DNA from: CAVPEW01 sp963703565
GTDB lineage: Bacteria > Actinomycetota > Acidimicrobiia > Acidimicrobiales > VFJN01
Direction of reading: 5' to 3'
Length of the DNA stretch: 13,925 nt
NCBI GenBank assembly: GCA_963703565.1
Contig: CAVPEW010000012.1
Span: 1 to 13,925, forward strand
In this document: one piece after another, positions 1 to 6,859 of the stretch
Layout: each line of letters starts with the position of its first letter
How positions within the stretch are numbered: position 1 is the stretch's first letter
Program-made: the position numbers and the translations under genes
The notes under the pieces: generated by a model
Told to the model about the DNA's origin: nothing
Databases searched by the model: none
What the model saw: the letters and a program-made list of their open reading frames with translations, nothing else

Positions 1-228
1 GGCGAGCATGACCGCGAACCCGGCGAAGGCGAGCAGGAAGCTCGTGCTCAACGCAACCACCAGGAAGACGAGGCCCACGATGAAACCCAGCGTGGCCCAC
101 TTGAGACGGCGGGCAGCATGGCGGTACAGCGAGGTCTCGCCGACCTCCCGGGCGAACTCGGGGTCGTCGGTGTAGAACTGCTGAGCGATCTGCTGGAGGA
201 TCCGCTCCTCGTCTTCGGACAGGGGCAC
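1..228 (-). CDS. DUF3040 membrane protein, 3' end beyond window
   Basis: Seventy-six codons are visible and the gene continues past the left edge. The start is GTG at 228, preceded by a strong Shine-Dalgarno sequence GGAAGGAG (243-236) with a 7-base gap. The protein begins MPLSEDEERIL, followed by QQFYTDDPEFA, a basic stretch HAARRLK near residues 40-46, and then a hydrophobic region from about residue 47 to the end of the visible part. This order (acidic N terminus, basic juxtamembrane segment, paired membrane helices) is typical of DUF3040, a family of small actinobacterial membrane proteins of unknown function. Unlike most first genes of transcription units here, it appears to have a real leader and a good ribosome binding site. 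The family call rests on recognition of the N-terminal motif; no role can be assigned. Confidence 0.85.
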   Translation of the reverse strand, partial: MPLSEDEERILQQIAQQFYTDDPEFAREVGETSLYRHAARRLKWATLGFIVGLVFLVVALSTSFLLAFAGFAVMLA

Positions 229-299
229 GGCGACGCTCCTTCCTCACCCCCGCAGGACCACCTCCACGGGTCGGGCCCGCGGAGTGCTCTGCGGAGCGA

Positions 300-328
300 A
301 TCATCCCACACGGGTGCGGTGGCGACAA
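300..328 (-). promoter_or_regulatory. possible promoter of the DUF3040 gene
   Basis: On the minus strand a TTGTCG hexamer (328-323) is followed by 17 bases and then GATGAT (305-300), a reasonable -35/-10 pair for a housekeeping sigma factor. Transcription would start about 65 bases upstream of the GTG, giving a leader with the strong ribosome binding site. It lies in the 105-base gap between the dinB stop and the DUF3040 start. The -10 departs from TANNNT at its first base, so this is tentative. Confidence 0.3.
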
Positions 329-333
329 CGCGC

Positions 334-1608
334 TCAGAGGCCGGGGCCACCGCCGTCCGGCGAGGGCTCGTCGGGGCCCCAGAGCTGGCCTCCGCCGGGC
401 CCTGCTCGGCCTTCGCCGAGGCCGAGCAGGGTGAGCGGACCGATGGCGCCCGGCCCGAAGCGCGCGCGGATGTCGTCGATCGCAGCCACCGGCCGCGGAC
501 GCGACGGGCCGGGGTCCTCGCCGAGCCTGAGCTGGCGCGAGCTGTCGGGGACCTCCAGGTTCGAGCCGTGCAGGCCGAGCAGGCGGATCCCGTGGTGGGG
601 CCCGACGCGGGCCAACAGCGATCCGGCCACCCGGGCGATCCGTGGGCCGTCGTCGAGAGCTACGTCGCCGGTGACGGCACGGGTCACGGTGCGGAAGTCG
701 CCGAAGCGGGCCTTGAGCGAGATGGTCCGCGCTCCCACCCCTGCGCCCCGTAGGCGGGCGGAGACCGCGTCGGCCAGCCGAACCAGGTGGGCGCCGAGCA
801 CGGCCGGGTCGGTGAGATCGGTGGCGAAGGTCTGCTCGTGGCCGATCGAGCGCGCCTCGCGGTTGGATTCCACGCCCCGGTCGTCGACGCCGTTGGCCAT
901 CGCGTGAACGTGGGCTCCGGCTGCGCCGCCTATCAGGGTCTGCAGCGTCTCGGCGGGGAGCCGGGCGAGCTCACCCACCGAGGTGATGCCGCGCCGCTCG
1001 AGCTTGGCCGCGGTCGCAGGGCCGATGCCCCACAGGGCCCGCACGGGCAGTGGGGCGAGGAAGGCGAGCTCCTCACCGGGGCGCACCTCGACCACCCCAG
1101 GACCGGGGATCGGCCCTCTGGCCCCGGGGGTCGGCTTGGCCGCCACCGAGGCCAGCTTCGCCAGCGACTTGGACGCCGCCACCCCGACCGAGCAGGTCAG
1201 CCGTTCGGCCTCCAACACCGCGGCGCGCACCGCCGCGGCCACCGTGGCGCCGTCACCGAGCCGGCGACGGGCGCCGGTCACGTCGAGGAACGCCTCGTCG
1301 AGCGAGAGCGGCTCGACCACGGGAGTGAACTTGTCGAACACGGCCATGATCCTGCGCGACACCTCCGCATAGCGGCCGTGATCGCCGGCCAGGAACACGA
1401 CCCCGGGACACATCCGCCGCGCCTGCGAGGACGGCATCGCCGACCGGACCCCGTGCAACCTCGCCTCGTAGCTGGCTGCGGCGACCACGCCGCGCGGGCC
1501 GGTCCCCCCCACGACCACGGGCCGGCCCCGCAGCTCCGGGCGGTCCCGCTGCTCGATCGACGCGTAGAAGGCGTCCATGTCCACGTGCAGGATCGTGCGC
1601 TCGGCCAC
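334..1608 (-). CDS. dinB: DNA polymerase IV (Y-family translesion polymerase)
   Basis: This 424-residue Y-family polymerase copies past damaged template bases with low fidelity. The N terminus has the catalytic motif HVDMDAFYASIE (metal ligand D10), the nucleotide-binding YEARLHGVRSAMP (47-59) and the second acidic motif SLDEAFLDV (102-110, D104/E105). A helix-hairpin-helix thumb motif, LWGIGPATAAKL, lies near 192-203, then the little-finger domain. QLRLG near residue 365 sits where actinobacterial DinB proteins carry a beta-clamp peptide, though it is not the canonical QLSLF. The last 25 or so residues are low-complexity Gly/Pro and include a perfect hairpin at DNA level. The start is GTG at 1608, only 12 bases after the Nudix stop and without a convincing ribosome binding site, so it is probably the last gene of a coaA-Nudix-dinB operon. 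Confidence 0.95.
   Translation of the reverse strand: MAERTILHVDMDAFYASIEQRDRPELRGRPVVVGGTGPRGVVAAASYEARLHGVRSAMPSSQARRMCPGVVFLAGDHGRYAEVSRRIMAVFDKFTPVVEPLSLDEAFLDVTGARRRLGDGATVAAAVRAAVLEAERLTCSVGVAASKSLAKLASVAAKPTPGARGPIPGPGVVEVRPGEELAFLAPLPVRALWGIGPATAAKLERRGITSVGELARLPAETLQTLIGGAAGAHVHAMANGVDDRGVESNREARSIGHEQTFATDLTDPAVLGAHLVRLADAVSARLRGAGVGARTISLKARFGDFRTVTRAVTGDVALDDGPRIARVAGSLLARVGPHHGIRLLGLHGSNLEVPDSSRQLRLGEDPGPSRPRPVAAIDDIRARFGPGAIGPLTLLGLGEGRAGPGGGQLWGPDEPSPDGGGPGL
400..431. repeat. 12-13 bp perfect inverted repeat in the dinB 3' end
   Basis: CCCTGCTCGGCC (400-411) is the exact reverse complement of 420-431. The T412-A419 pair extends the stem to 13 bp around a 6-base loop (413-418). 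It lies inside the dinB coding region, in the Gly-rich tail downstream of the conserved polymerase domains. No T-run follows on either strand. It could be an mRNA 3'-end hairpin or a chance product of GC-rich sequence. Confidence 0.6.
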
Positions 1609-1620
1609 GCGAGCCGCGCT

Positions 1621-2127
1621 TCAGCTCTGGGTCGGCCGGCGCGTGACCACCGCGGAGGCGGCGTCGGCGCCGGCCACGTGGAAGTGGAAGGGCGCCTCGC
1701 GCCCGCCCGGGGCCCAGGGTTCGTCGAGCCAGGCCGCCAGGGGCTCTCGCACCCACGGGTGGCAGTGGCCGAGGTGGCCAGCACAGGCGTCGAGCGGCAC
1801 GAAGCGGGCATCCACGACGATCCCGTCGGGGTCGTCCACCACCAGCTCACCGTCCCACTCCAGGGCCCGGTGCGCCTCGACGCGCAACCGCCACCCCAGG
1901 TCTGGGGCCTCGCACACGACCTCGTACACCGGGCCTTCCCAGCGACGTACCGCCAGACCGGTCTCCTCGCCCACCTCGCGGGTCAGGCCCTCCAGCAAGG
2001 ACTCGCCCGGGTCGATCACCCCGCCGGGCGGGCTCCAATCGAGGCTGCCGTCGCGGCGCCGGTTCTGGACGAGCAGCAGCGAGCTCGAGGTCACGACCAA
2101 CGCCCCTCCCACCACCCAGTCCTTCAC
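1621..2127 (-). CDS. Nudix hydrolase
   Basis: A 168-residue Nudix protein that probably hydrolyses a nucleoside diphosphate linked to another moiety; the substrate cannot be read from sequence. The Nudix box is complete: G36, E42, R50-E51, E54-E55, G57 in the pattern Gx5Ex7REUxEExGU, preceded by DWSPPGG, which is typical of NTP- or NDP-sugar-cleaving members. The start is taken as GTG at 2127 (MKDWVVGGALVV), because this places the first beta strand of the fold at the N terminus. An upstream extension is open but would run into coaA. It lies 49 bases downstream of coaA and 12 bases upstream of dinB, all on the minus strand. Pairing with dinB may reflect nucleotide-pool clean-up with damage tolerance, or CoA-related hydrolysis given coaA; the latter lacks the extra CoA-Nudix motif as far as I can see. 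Confidence 0.85.
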   Translation of the reverse strand: MKDWVVGGALVVTSSSLLLVQNRRRDGSLDWSPPGGVIDPGESLLEGLTREVGEETGLAVRRWEGPVYEVVCEAPDLGWRLRVEAHRALEWDGELVVDDPDGIVVDARFVPLDACAGHLGHCHPWVREPLAAWLDEPWAPGGREAPFHFHVAGADAASAVVTRRPTQS

Positions 2128-2176
2128 GACCCCATGCTGGCACGGCGCGCCGACTCCGGGCGCCGGATCCGCTGGC

Positions 2177-3163
2177 TCAGCCGCCCTTGAGGTGCACGCG
2201 CCGAACGGCGTGGTCGGGGCCCTTGTCGAGCACGACGTCGGCCCGCTCACGGGTGGGAGCGATGTTGGCCGCGAGGTTGGGGGCGTTGACGGCCCGCCAG
2301 ATGCCCGTCGCCACGAGCCGGAGGTCGTCGTCGTCCACACCGGCGAAGCGCCGCATCGCCGAGCGCGGATCGCGCTTGGCCTCCGCCCGCAGTGCGAAGA
2401 AGCGCTCCACATACCAGCGTTCGATGTCGATCTCGTCGGCGTCGACGTATATCGACCAGTCGAAGTAGTCCGAGACCAGCTGCGCCCCCCGGCCCCCTCC
2501 GGGCCCGGTCTGCAGGACGTTGAGGCCCTCGATGATCACGATGTCGGGAGCGTGCAGGAGCTGGTGCTCGCCTTCGACCACGTCGTAGCGGACGTGGCTG
2601 TAGCACGGGGCGCTGACCTCCGGCTCGCCGCGCTTGAGCGCCGCCAGGAAGGCCAGCAGGGCCCTTGTGTCGTAGCTCTCGGGCCAGCCCTTGCGGTCCA
2701 TCAGCCCGCGCTCGATCAGGACGCGGTTGGGGCGTAGGAAGCCGTCTGTGGTCACCAGGTCGACGCGGGGATGGTCGGGCCAGCGCCCCAGCAGGGCCCG
2801 CAGCACCCGGGCGGTGGTCGACTTGCCGACCGCCACGCTGCCGGCGATGCCGACCACGAACGGGACGTGCCGCGACGGCCGACCCACGAAGGTGTCGGTC
2901 GTGCGCGCCAGCGTCTGGGATGCCGCGACGCGGAGGTTCAACAGCCTCGACAGCGGCAGGTAGACGTCGACGACCTCCTCGAGCGACAGCTTCTCGTTGA
3001 GGCCCTGCAGGTCTGCGAGCTCCTCGCGGGCCAGGGGCAGCGGCGTCGCCGCGCGCAGCTCGGCCCAGGCCCGTCGATCGAAGGTCCGCCAGCCCGGAGC
3101 GCCGGGGCGAGCCGGGTCCGTCGACGCCAACCGCGCCGGGTCGGTGGTTGGCTTCGGGGGCAC
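2177..3163 (-). CDS. coaA: pantothenate kinase, type I
   Basis: This 328-residue cytosolic enzyme phosphorylates pantothenate with ATP, the first committed step of coenzyme A synthesis. It has the CoaA P-loop GSVAVGKST (108-116), identical to E. coli CoaA, followed by DLVTTDGFLRPN (135-146) with the catalytic Asp at 140. Also present are MDRKGWPESYD (155-165), the pantothenate-pocket region CYSHVRYD, and IIEGLNVLQTG (210-220). Length matches the family, and the N-terminal 25 or so residues are a Pro/Ala-rich extension containing the repeated words TDPAR and STDPAR. The start is GTG at 3163, chosen because a TAGGGT hexamer sits six bases upstream and no Shine-Dalgarno is present, which points to a leaderless mRNA. 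It heads a likely operon with the Nudix gene and dinB. Confidence 0.97.
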   Translation of the reverse strand: MPPKPTTDPARLASTDPARPGAPGWRTFDRRAWAELRAATPLPLAREELADLQGLNEKLSLEEVVDVYLPLSRLLNLRVAASQTLARTTDTFVGRPSRHVPFVVGIAGSVAVGKSTTARVLRALLGRWPDHPRVDLVTTDGFLRPNRVLIERGLMDRKGWPESYDTRALLAFLAALKRGEPEVSAPCYSHVRYDVVEGEHQLLHAPDIVIIEGLNVLQTGPGGGRGAQLVSDYFDWSIYVDADEIDIERWYVERFFALRAEAKRDPRSAMRRFAGVDDDDLRLVATGIWRAVNAPNLAANIAPTRERADVVLDKGPDHAVRRVHLKGG

Positions 3164-3169
3164 GGCCGA

Positions 3170-3175
3170 ACCCTA
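3170..3175 (-). promoter_or_regulatory. -10 element for leaderless coaA
   Basis: TAGGGT on the minus strand, then six bases, then the GTG start of coaA at 3163. The usual distance from -10 to transcription start would put the mRNA 5' end at or next to the start codon. No TTGAC-like -35 is apparent at 17 bases upstream. Confidence 0.55.
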
Positions 3176-3179
3176 GGTA

Positions 3180-3210
3180 GCATGCCGGGGACCGCTCCAG
3201 GCCGGCACGC
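3180..3210. promoter_or_regulatory. imperfect inverted repeat between divergent promoters (possible operator)
   Basis: GCATGCCGG (3180-3188) and CCGGCACGC (3202-3210) are inverted copies with one mismatch and a 13-base spacer. The repeat fills the space between the two outward-facing -10 hexamers (3170-3175 and 3213-3218), covering both -35 positions. That is where a repressor or activator shared by coaA and the membrane-protein gene could bind. GC-rich sequence gives such repeats readily, so function is unproven. Confidence 0.3.
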
Positions 3211-3212
3211 CC

Positions 3213-3218
3213 TAGCCT
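3213..3218 (+). promoter_or_regulatory. -10 element for the leaderless membrane-protein gene
   Basis: TAGCCT, six bases, then the GTG start at 3225. The geometry is the same as for coaA on the other strand. No Shine-Dalgarno lies between it and the start codon. Confidence 0.5.
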
Positions 3219-3224
3219 GGCCCG

Positions 3225-3539
3225 GTGCCCGGGATCGAGCCTCCCGAGTCGAGCTACGCCCCAACCTCGCTGCCGTCCTTCGGTGCCCGACTCGCCGCTT
3301 TCGTGGCCATCCTCGTCGGGGGGCTGTGCGGGGGCCTGATCGGCTACGCCGTGACCGACCTGCAGGGGGGCAGCACGCTGTTGAGCGGCATCGTCGGCGT
3401 GTTGGCCGCCGCCGGCATAGCGGTGGGCGTGGGAGTGGTCTGCGTGTTGGCCCTGCGGGCCAGCGCCGAGTGGCGCGTGGTCGAGGCCCGCAAAGCCGAG
3501 CAGGCCGAGGCGCACGACCACGGCGCCGGTGGGCCCTGA
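3225..3539 (+). CDS. small two-helix membrane protein, function unknown
   Basis: A 104-residue protein that I do not recognise as a named family. A short Pro/Ser-rich N terminus is followed by two hydrophobic, Gly-rich segments at about residues 22-43 and 52-77 that should both span the membrane. A charged tail ends in a cluster of Arg, Glu and His. There is no cleavable signal peptide. The hairpin topology with a charged C-terminal tail resembles AtpZ/AtpI-like or DUF-type accessory membrane proteins, but no diagnostic motif is visible. The start is GTG at 3225, supported by the leaderless -10 hexamer six bases upstream. It is divergent from coaA and converges on the PIG-L gene with a 7-base gap. 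Confidence 0.75.
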   Translation: MPGIEPPESSYAPTSLPSFGARLAAFVAILVGGLCGGLIGYAVTDLQGGSTLLSGIVGVLAAAGIAVGVGVVCVLALRASAEWRVVEARKAEQAEAHDHGAGGP

Positions 3540-3564
3540 GGGAACCTCACAGCACCAGGCGCCG
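3521..3564. terminator. possible bidirectional terminator, membrane protein / PIG-L junction
   Basis: CGGCGCC (3521-3527) pairs with GGCGCCG (3558-3564), and GGTG (3528-3531) with CACC (3553-3556), with A3557 bulged out: 11 pairs around a 21-base loop. Both convergent stop codons (3537-3539 and 3547-3549) lie in the loop. No T-run is present, so any termination would rely on the hairpin alone or on Rho. Confidence 0.3.
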
Positions 3565-4242
3565 GAAGCCCTCCGCGTAGGCCACCCCAGCTCGGCGGCC
3601 CTCCTCGGCTGCCCGCTCGGCCAGCACCCTTGCCACCAGCTCGGGATCGTCACCGACGCGGCTCGCGTGGCAGGACACCGCCGCGACCTTCGCCTCCAGG
3701 TAGGGACCGACCTCGACCCAGGCATCGGGCTCGAGGCAACCCGACAGCAGCACCAGCGCCACGTGGTGGGGCGCACCGGCGCCGGGGAAGTACAGCGGGC
3801 TGGCGGCCGGGACCAGCGAGTCGAGCACGGCGAAGCCCAGCTCCCTGTGGTCGCGGTGGTTCACGTAGCTATTGCCGAAGAAGACCGCCGTGGGATCGGG
3901 GGCCACCACGGCGTCGGGAGTCCGGGACCGCAGCAGGCCCACCAGGCGCTCGCGCAGCTCGAGCGAGTTGGTCAGCTCACCGTCGGGCACGCCGAGCTGG
4001 GTGACCGATGCCAACCCCAACACCTCGGCCGCGGCCCGCACCTCGTCGGCCCGGCGGGCGGCCACCTGGGCAGGATCGTCCCGCGGGTCGTCACTGCCCT
4101 TGTCACCCTGGTTGGCCACCACCAGGTGCACCTCCGCCCCGGCGGCAGCCCAGCGGGCCAAGGTGGCGCCCGCCCCAACCTCGGGATCGTCGGGATGGGC
4201 GTAGACGGCCACCGCCCGGGCCGGCACCGTCTCCTCGATCAC
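3547..4242 (-). CDS. PIG-L / LmbE-family deacetylase
   Basis: A 231-residue zinc-dependent N-acetylglucosaminyl-type deacetylase of the PIG-L/LmbE family, related to mycothiol MshB and mycothiol-conjugate amidase Mca. The first motif AHPDDPEVGAG (15-25) supplies ligands H16 and D19 and the catalytic D18. The second, NHRDHREL (128-135), supplies the third ligand at H132. The length is shorter than MshB or Mca (about 290-300), and the specific substrate is not visible. It could be a small N-acetyl sugar in thiol or glycolipid metabolism. The GTG start at 4242 overlaps the upstream aldolase stop in a GTGA, so translation is probably coupled and both proteins come from one mRNA. Confidence 0.88.
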   Translation of the reverse strand: MIEETVPARAVAVYAHPDDPEVGAGATLARWAAAGAEVHLVVANQGDKGSDDPRDDPAQVAARRADEVRAAAEVLGLASVTQLGVPDGELTNSLELRERLVGLLRSRTPDAVVAPDPTAVFFGNSYVNHRDHRELGFAVLDSLVPAASPLYFPGAGAPHHVALVLLSGCLEPDAWVEVGPYLEAKVAAVSCHASRVGDDPELVARVLAERAAEEGRRAGVAYAEGFRRLVL

Positions 4243-5252
4243 GGCGCCGTGGCGATCGCGTCGAGCACCCTAGCCACGTCGGCGTCGTCCACGTCCGCGT
4301 GGGTCACGAAGCGGACGGTGCGAGCATCGGCGACCAGCGCGTCGATCGCGCGCTGGGCGAGGTGGGTCACCACTCGTTGGGGCTGGGGCACCGCCACACG
4401 CACGATGTTGGTGCGCACCAGCTCGGGGTCGATGCCACCGGGCCAACGCCACGCAGCGGCCTCGGCCAGGCGCGCCGCGCGGAGGTGGTCCTCGGCGAGG
4501 CGCTCGACGCGACCCAGCGCGACCAGGCCGGCTGCCGCCAGCACCCCGACCTGGCGCATGGTGCCGCCCAAGCGCTTTCGCTCCTCCCGTGCCGCCGCGA
4601 TCAGCGAGGTGGTGGAGGCCAGCAGCGATCCGGCCGGCGCGCCGAGACCCTTGGAGACGCAGGCGCAGACCGTCGTGGCTCCAGCGGCGCGGCGGGCGGG
4701 TCCGACGCCCGAGGCGACCGCCGCGTTCCAGAGCCGGGCGCCGTCCAGGTGCACCGGCGGGCCCCCGGCGGCGACGGCGTCGAGGCGCTCGAGCGGCCAG
4801 ACGCGCCCGCCGACCTCCCCATGGGTGTCCTCGACGAATACCGCCGACGGCTCGAGCCAGCCCACCGCCGCGTCGGCCACCCAGCGGGCCACCTCGGCGG
4901 GGTCGATCGTGCCGTCGTCGTCGTCCAGTCCGACGAGCTGCACCGCCTGGCCGGGGCCCGCCGCACCGTGCTCTCGAACGACGACGTGGGAGCGGCGCCC
5001 GGCCAGCGCCGCGGTGCCGGGGCGGCCCAGCACCCGCAGCGCGATCTGGTTGGCCATAGTGCCCGACGGGACGAACAGCGCCGCCTCCTTGCCAACGGTC
5101 GCCGCGAAGGCCTCCTCGAGCCGGGCCACGGTCGGGTCGTCACCGAAGCCGTCGTCACCCACCTCGGCGGCAGCCATCGCCCGTCGCATCTCGTCGGTCG
5201 GACGGGTGACGGTGTCCGAGCGCAGGTCGATCCGTCCGTTTGGGCCGGCCAC
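4239..5252 (-). CDS. threonine aldolase family PLP enzyme
   Basis: A 337-residue fold-type I PLP enzyme of the low-specificity L-threonine aldolase family, which splits threonine or allo-threonine into glycine and acetaldehyde. The N terminus IDLRSDTVTRPTDEM (8-22) and GDDGFGDDPTV (32-42) are family hallmarks. Others are PSGTMANQ (62-69), the ring-stacking His near H89, EDTHGEVGGR (141-150), HLDGARLWNAA (168-178), and the PLP lysine K201 in VSKGLGAPAGS. Length is normal for the family. The start is GTG at 5252, supported by a TAGGTT hexamer exactly six bases upstream. The gene is divergent from the inositol-phosphatase gene and overlaps the PIG-L gene by four bases. Other beta-eliminating lyases share the fold, so the substrate is inferred. 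Confidence 0.9.
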   Translation of the reverse strand: MAGPNGRIDLRSDTVTRPTDEMRRAMAAAEVGDDGFGDDPTVARLEEAFAATVGKEAALFVPSGTMANQIALRVLGRPGTAALAGRRSHVVVREHGAAGPGQAVQLVGLDDDDGTIDPAEVARWVADAAVGWLEPSAVFVEDTHGEVGGRVWPLERLDAVAAGGPPVHLDGARLWNAAVASGVGPARRAAGATTVCACVSKGLGAPAGSLLASTTSLIAAAREERKRLGGTMRQVGVLAAAGLVALGRVERLAEDHLRAARLAEAAAWRWPGGIDPELVRTNIVRVAVPQPQRVVTHLAQRAIDALVADARTVRFVTHADVDDADVARVLDAIATAP

Positions 5253-5258
5253 GCGGGC

Positions 5259-5264
5259 AACCTA
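5259..5264 (-). promoter_or_regulatory. -10 element for leaderless threonine aldolase gene
   Basis: TAGGTT on the minus strand, six bases, then GTG at 5252. On the opposite strand the same TA step begins TATCGG (5263-5268), an imperfect -10 facing the inositol-phosphatase gene. The 18-base gap may therefore hold a shared divergent promoter. Confidence 0.5.
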
Positions 5265-5270
5265 TCGGTC

Positions 5271-6101
5271 GTGCCCCCCACCCATGTGCCAGCACCGTCG
5301 CCCCCGCCGCCGCCCCGGCCCCTCGACCTCGTCTCACTGGCCACGGAGGCCGCACGCGAGGCCGCCGAGCTGCTGCGCGAGGGCCTCGAGCGGGATCGCA
5401 GGTCGGTGGGGACGAAGTCCTCCGCCACCGACATGGTCACCGAGATGGACCACGCCAGCGAGCAGCTCGTGGTCGCGCGGATACTCGCGGCCCGCCCCGA
5501 CGACGGCATCCTCGCCGAGGAGGGGTCCATGCGCGAGGGCACCAGCGGCGTCCGCTGGGTCATCGATCCCCTCGACGGCACCACGAACTACCTCTACGGC
5601 CATCCGGGATTCGCCGTCTCCATCGCTGCCGAGCACCTGGGGGCCGCGGTGGCCGGCGCCGTCGTCGACGTGGCCCGCGGCGAGTGCTTCACAGCCACCG
5701 CGGGCGGGGGGGCATGGCGCGACGGGGAGCCGATCACGGTGCGCTCGGCGGGGGACCTGTCACGGGCTCTGGTGGCCACCGGCTTCTCCTACGACGCCGA
5801 GCGCCGGGTGGCGCAGGCGGCGGTGCTCGCCCGGGTCATCCCCCGGATCCGCGACGTGCGCCGTGGCGGTGCGGCCTCGCTCGAGCTGTGCTCGGTCGCC
5901 TGCGGGCGCCTCGACGCCTACTACGAGCGGGGGCTCGCGCCGTGGGACCTGGCGGCCGGCGCGCTCGTCGCGGCGGAGGCGGGGGCGGTGTGCACGGCGC
6001 TCGACCCCGCGCCCGACGCGGGGTCGATCCTGGCAGCGACCCCGGGGATCGCCGGTGCTCTCGCCGAGCTGCTGCGCTCGGCCGGCGCGGCGGATGCCTG
6101 A
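5271..6101 (+). CDS. inositol monophosphatase family protein
   Basis: A 276-residue magnesium-dependent phosphatase of the IMPase superfamily, which hydrolyses inositol phosphate or a related sugar or nucleotide phosphate. Metal-site motifs are AEEGS (E84), IDPLDGTTNY (98-107, D99 and D102) and PWDLAAG (224-230, D226), in normal order and spacing. The stretch GHPGFAVSI matches the family signature. Two starts are possible: GTG 5271, adding a Pro-rich N terminus, or GTG 5286. Neither has a Shine-Dalgarno, and the opposing -10-like TATCGG at 5263-5268 would fit the second start with a short leader. It is the first gene of a run that continues with the two-component system. In actinobacteria such enzymes include inositol-1-phosphatase, histidinol phosphatase and CysQ types; which one this is cannot be told from sequence. 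Confidence 0.9.
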   Translation: MPPTHVPAPSPPPPPRPLDLVSLATEAAREAAELLREGLERDRRSVGTKSSATDMVTEMDHASEQLVVARILAARPDDGILAEEGSMREGTSGVRWVIDPLDGTTNYLYGHPGFAVSIAAEHLGAAVAGAVVDVARGECFTATAGGGAWRDGEPITVRSAGDLSRALVATGFSYDAERRVAQAAVLARVIPRIRDVRRGGAASLELCSVACGRLDAYYERGLAPWDLAAGALVAAEAGAVCTALDPAPDAGSILAATPGIAGALAELLRSAGAADA

Positions 6102-6150
6102 GCGGCTCGGCCGGCCCGTGGCGCCGTCCGCCGGCAGCGCCCCACGATGA
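6094..6150 (+). other. possible 18-codon linking ORF between phosphatase and mtrA-like genes
   Basis: An ATG at 6094 overlaps the last codons of the phosphatase gene in another frame. It opens 18 codons (MPERLGRPVAPSAGSAPR) that end in TGA 6148-6150, sharing an ATGA with the proposed start of the response regulator at 6147. This geometry could pass ribosomes across an otherwise untranslated 45-base gap. It may equally be chance, because stops are rare in this GC-rich DNA. Confidence 0.2.
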
Positions 6151-6845
6151 GGCAGTCTTTGTCGGTGGGAACCAAGGTGCTCAGCGTCGAGGACGACGAG
6201 CGGATCCGCACGGCGGTGCGGCTCGCGCTCGAGGACGAAGGCTGGACAGTAGAGGAGGCGGCCACCGGAGAGGAGGCCCTGGAGCGGTTCGGTCGCGAAC
6301 CCAGCGACGTCGTGCTGATCGACATCATGCTGCCCGGCATAGACGGCTTCGAGGTGTGTCGCTCCATCCGGCGCAGCTCCGACGTCCCCATCGTCATGGT
6401 CACCGCTCGCGCCGACACCCACGACGTGGTGGCCGGGCTCGAGGCGGGTGCCGACGACTACCTCACCAAGCCGTTCGCGCCGAAGGAGCTCTCGGCGCGC
6501 ATCCGGGCTCTGCTGCGCCGCGTGCGCACCGGCGATGCCGGCAGCACCCACCTGCGCTTCGGCGACCTCGAGGTCGTTCCCGACGAAGGGGTCGTGCGCC
6601 GCAACGGCCGAGACCTGCACCTGACCAAGACCGAGTTCCGCCTGCTGGTGGAGCTGGCCGGGAGCCCGGGCCGGGTCTTCAGCCGGGAGGTGCTGCTCGA
6701 ACGGGTCTGGGGCTACGGCTACTTCGGCGACGGGCGCCTGGTCGACGTGCACGTGCGTCGACTGCGCACCAAGGTCGAGGTGGACCCGGCCAACCCGCGC
6801 CACGTGGTGACGGTTCGGGGGTTGGGCTACAAGCTCCAGGTCTGA
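6147..6845 (+). CDS. MtrA-like OmpR-family response regulator
   Basis: A 232-residue response regulator that binds DNA when phosphorylated. The receiver domain (about 11-125) has acidic pair D16/D17, the phosphorylation site D59 in IDIMLPGIDG, switch T86 and K108 in LTKPF. A winged helix (about 135-232) follows, with RVFSREVLLERVWGY, RLVDVHVRRLRTKVE and VVTVRGLGYK. The C-terminal half resembles mycobacterial MtrA closely, and the following kinase and lipoprotein genes match the mtrA-mtrB-lpqB order. The ATG at 6147 has no Shine-Dalgarno and overlaps a possible 18-codon ORF. GTG at 6165 would give MGTKVLSVEDD, a more usual N-terminal length. PhoP- or RegX-type regulators are the alternative; gene order favours MtrA. 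Confidence 0.93.
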   Translation: MRQSLSVGTKVLSVEDDERIRTAVRLALEDEGWTVEEAATGEEALERFGREPSDVVLIDIMLPGIDGFEVCRSIRRSSDVPIVMVTARADTHDVVAGLEAGADDYLTKPFAPKELSARIRALLRRVRTGDAGSTHLRFGDLEVVPDEGVVRRNGRDLHLTKTEFRLLVELAGSPGRVFSREVLLERVWGYGYFGDGRLVDVHVRRLRTKVEVDPANPRHVVTVRGLGYKLQV

Positions 6846-6859
6846 GCGCGCGGCGACGG

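Noticed and set aside
2128..2412. Upstream extension of the Nudix gene to 2412
   Set aside because: It would lie inside the coaA coding region and encodes low-complexity sequence; the Nudix fold starts at MKDWVV.
3094..3163. Short repeated TDPAR words at the coaA N terminus as a tandem repeat element
   Set aside because: Two imperfect copies only; compatible with a low-complexity N-terminal extension.
3529..6150. Very long plus-strand open frame (over 800 codons) opposite the PIG-L and aldolase genes
   Set aside because: It is low-complexity Arg/Pro/Ser-rich translation of the antisense of well-supported genes; high GC removes stop codons. Only the 5271-6101 phosphatase in another frame is real.
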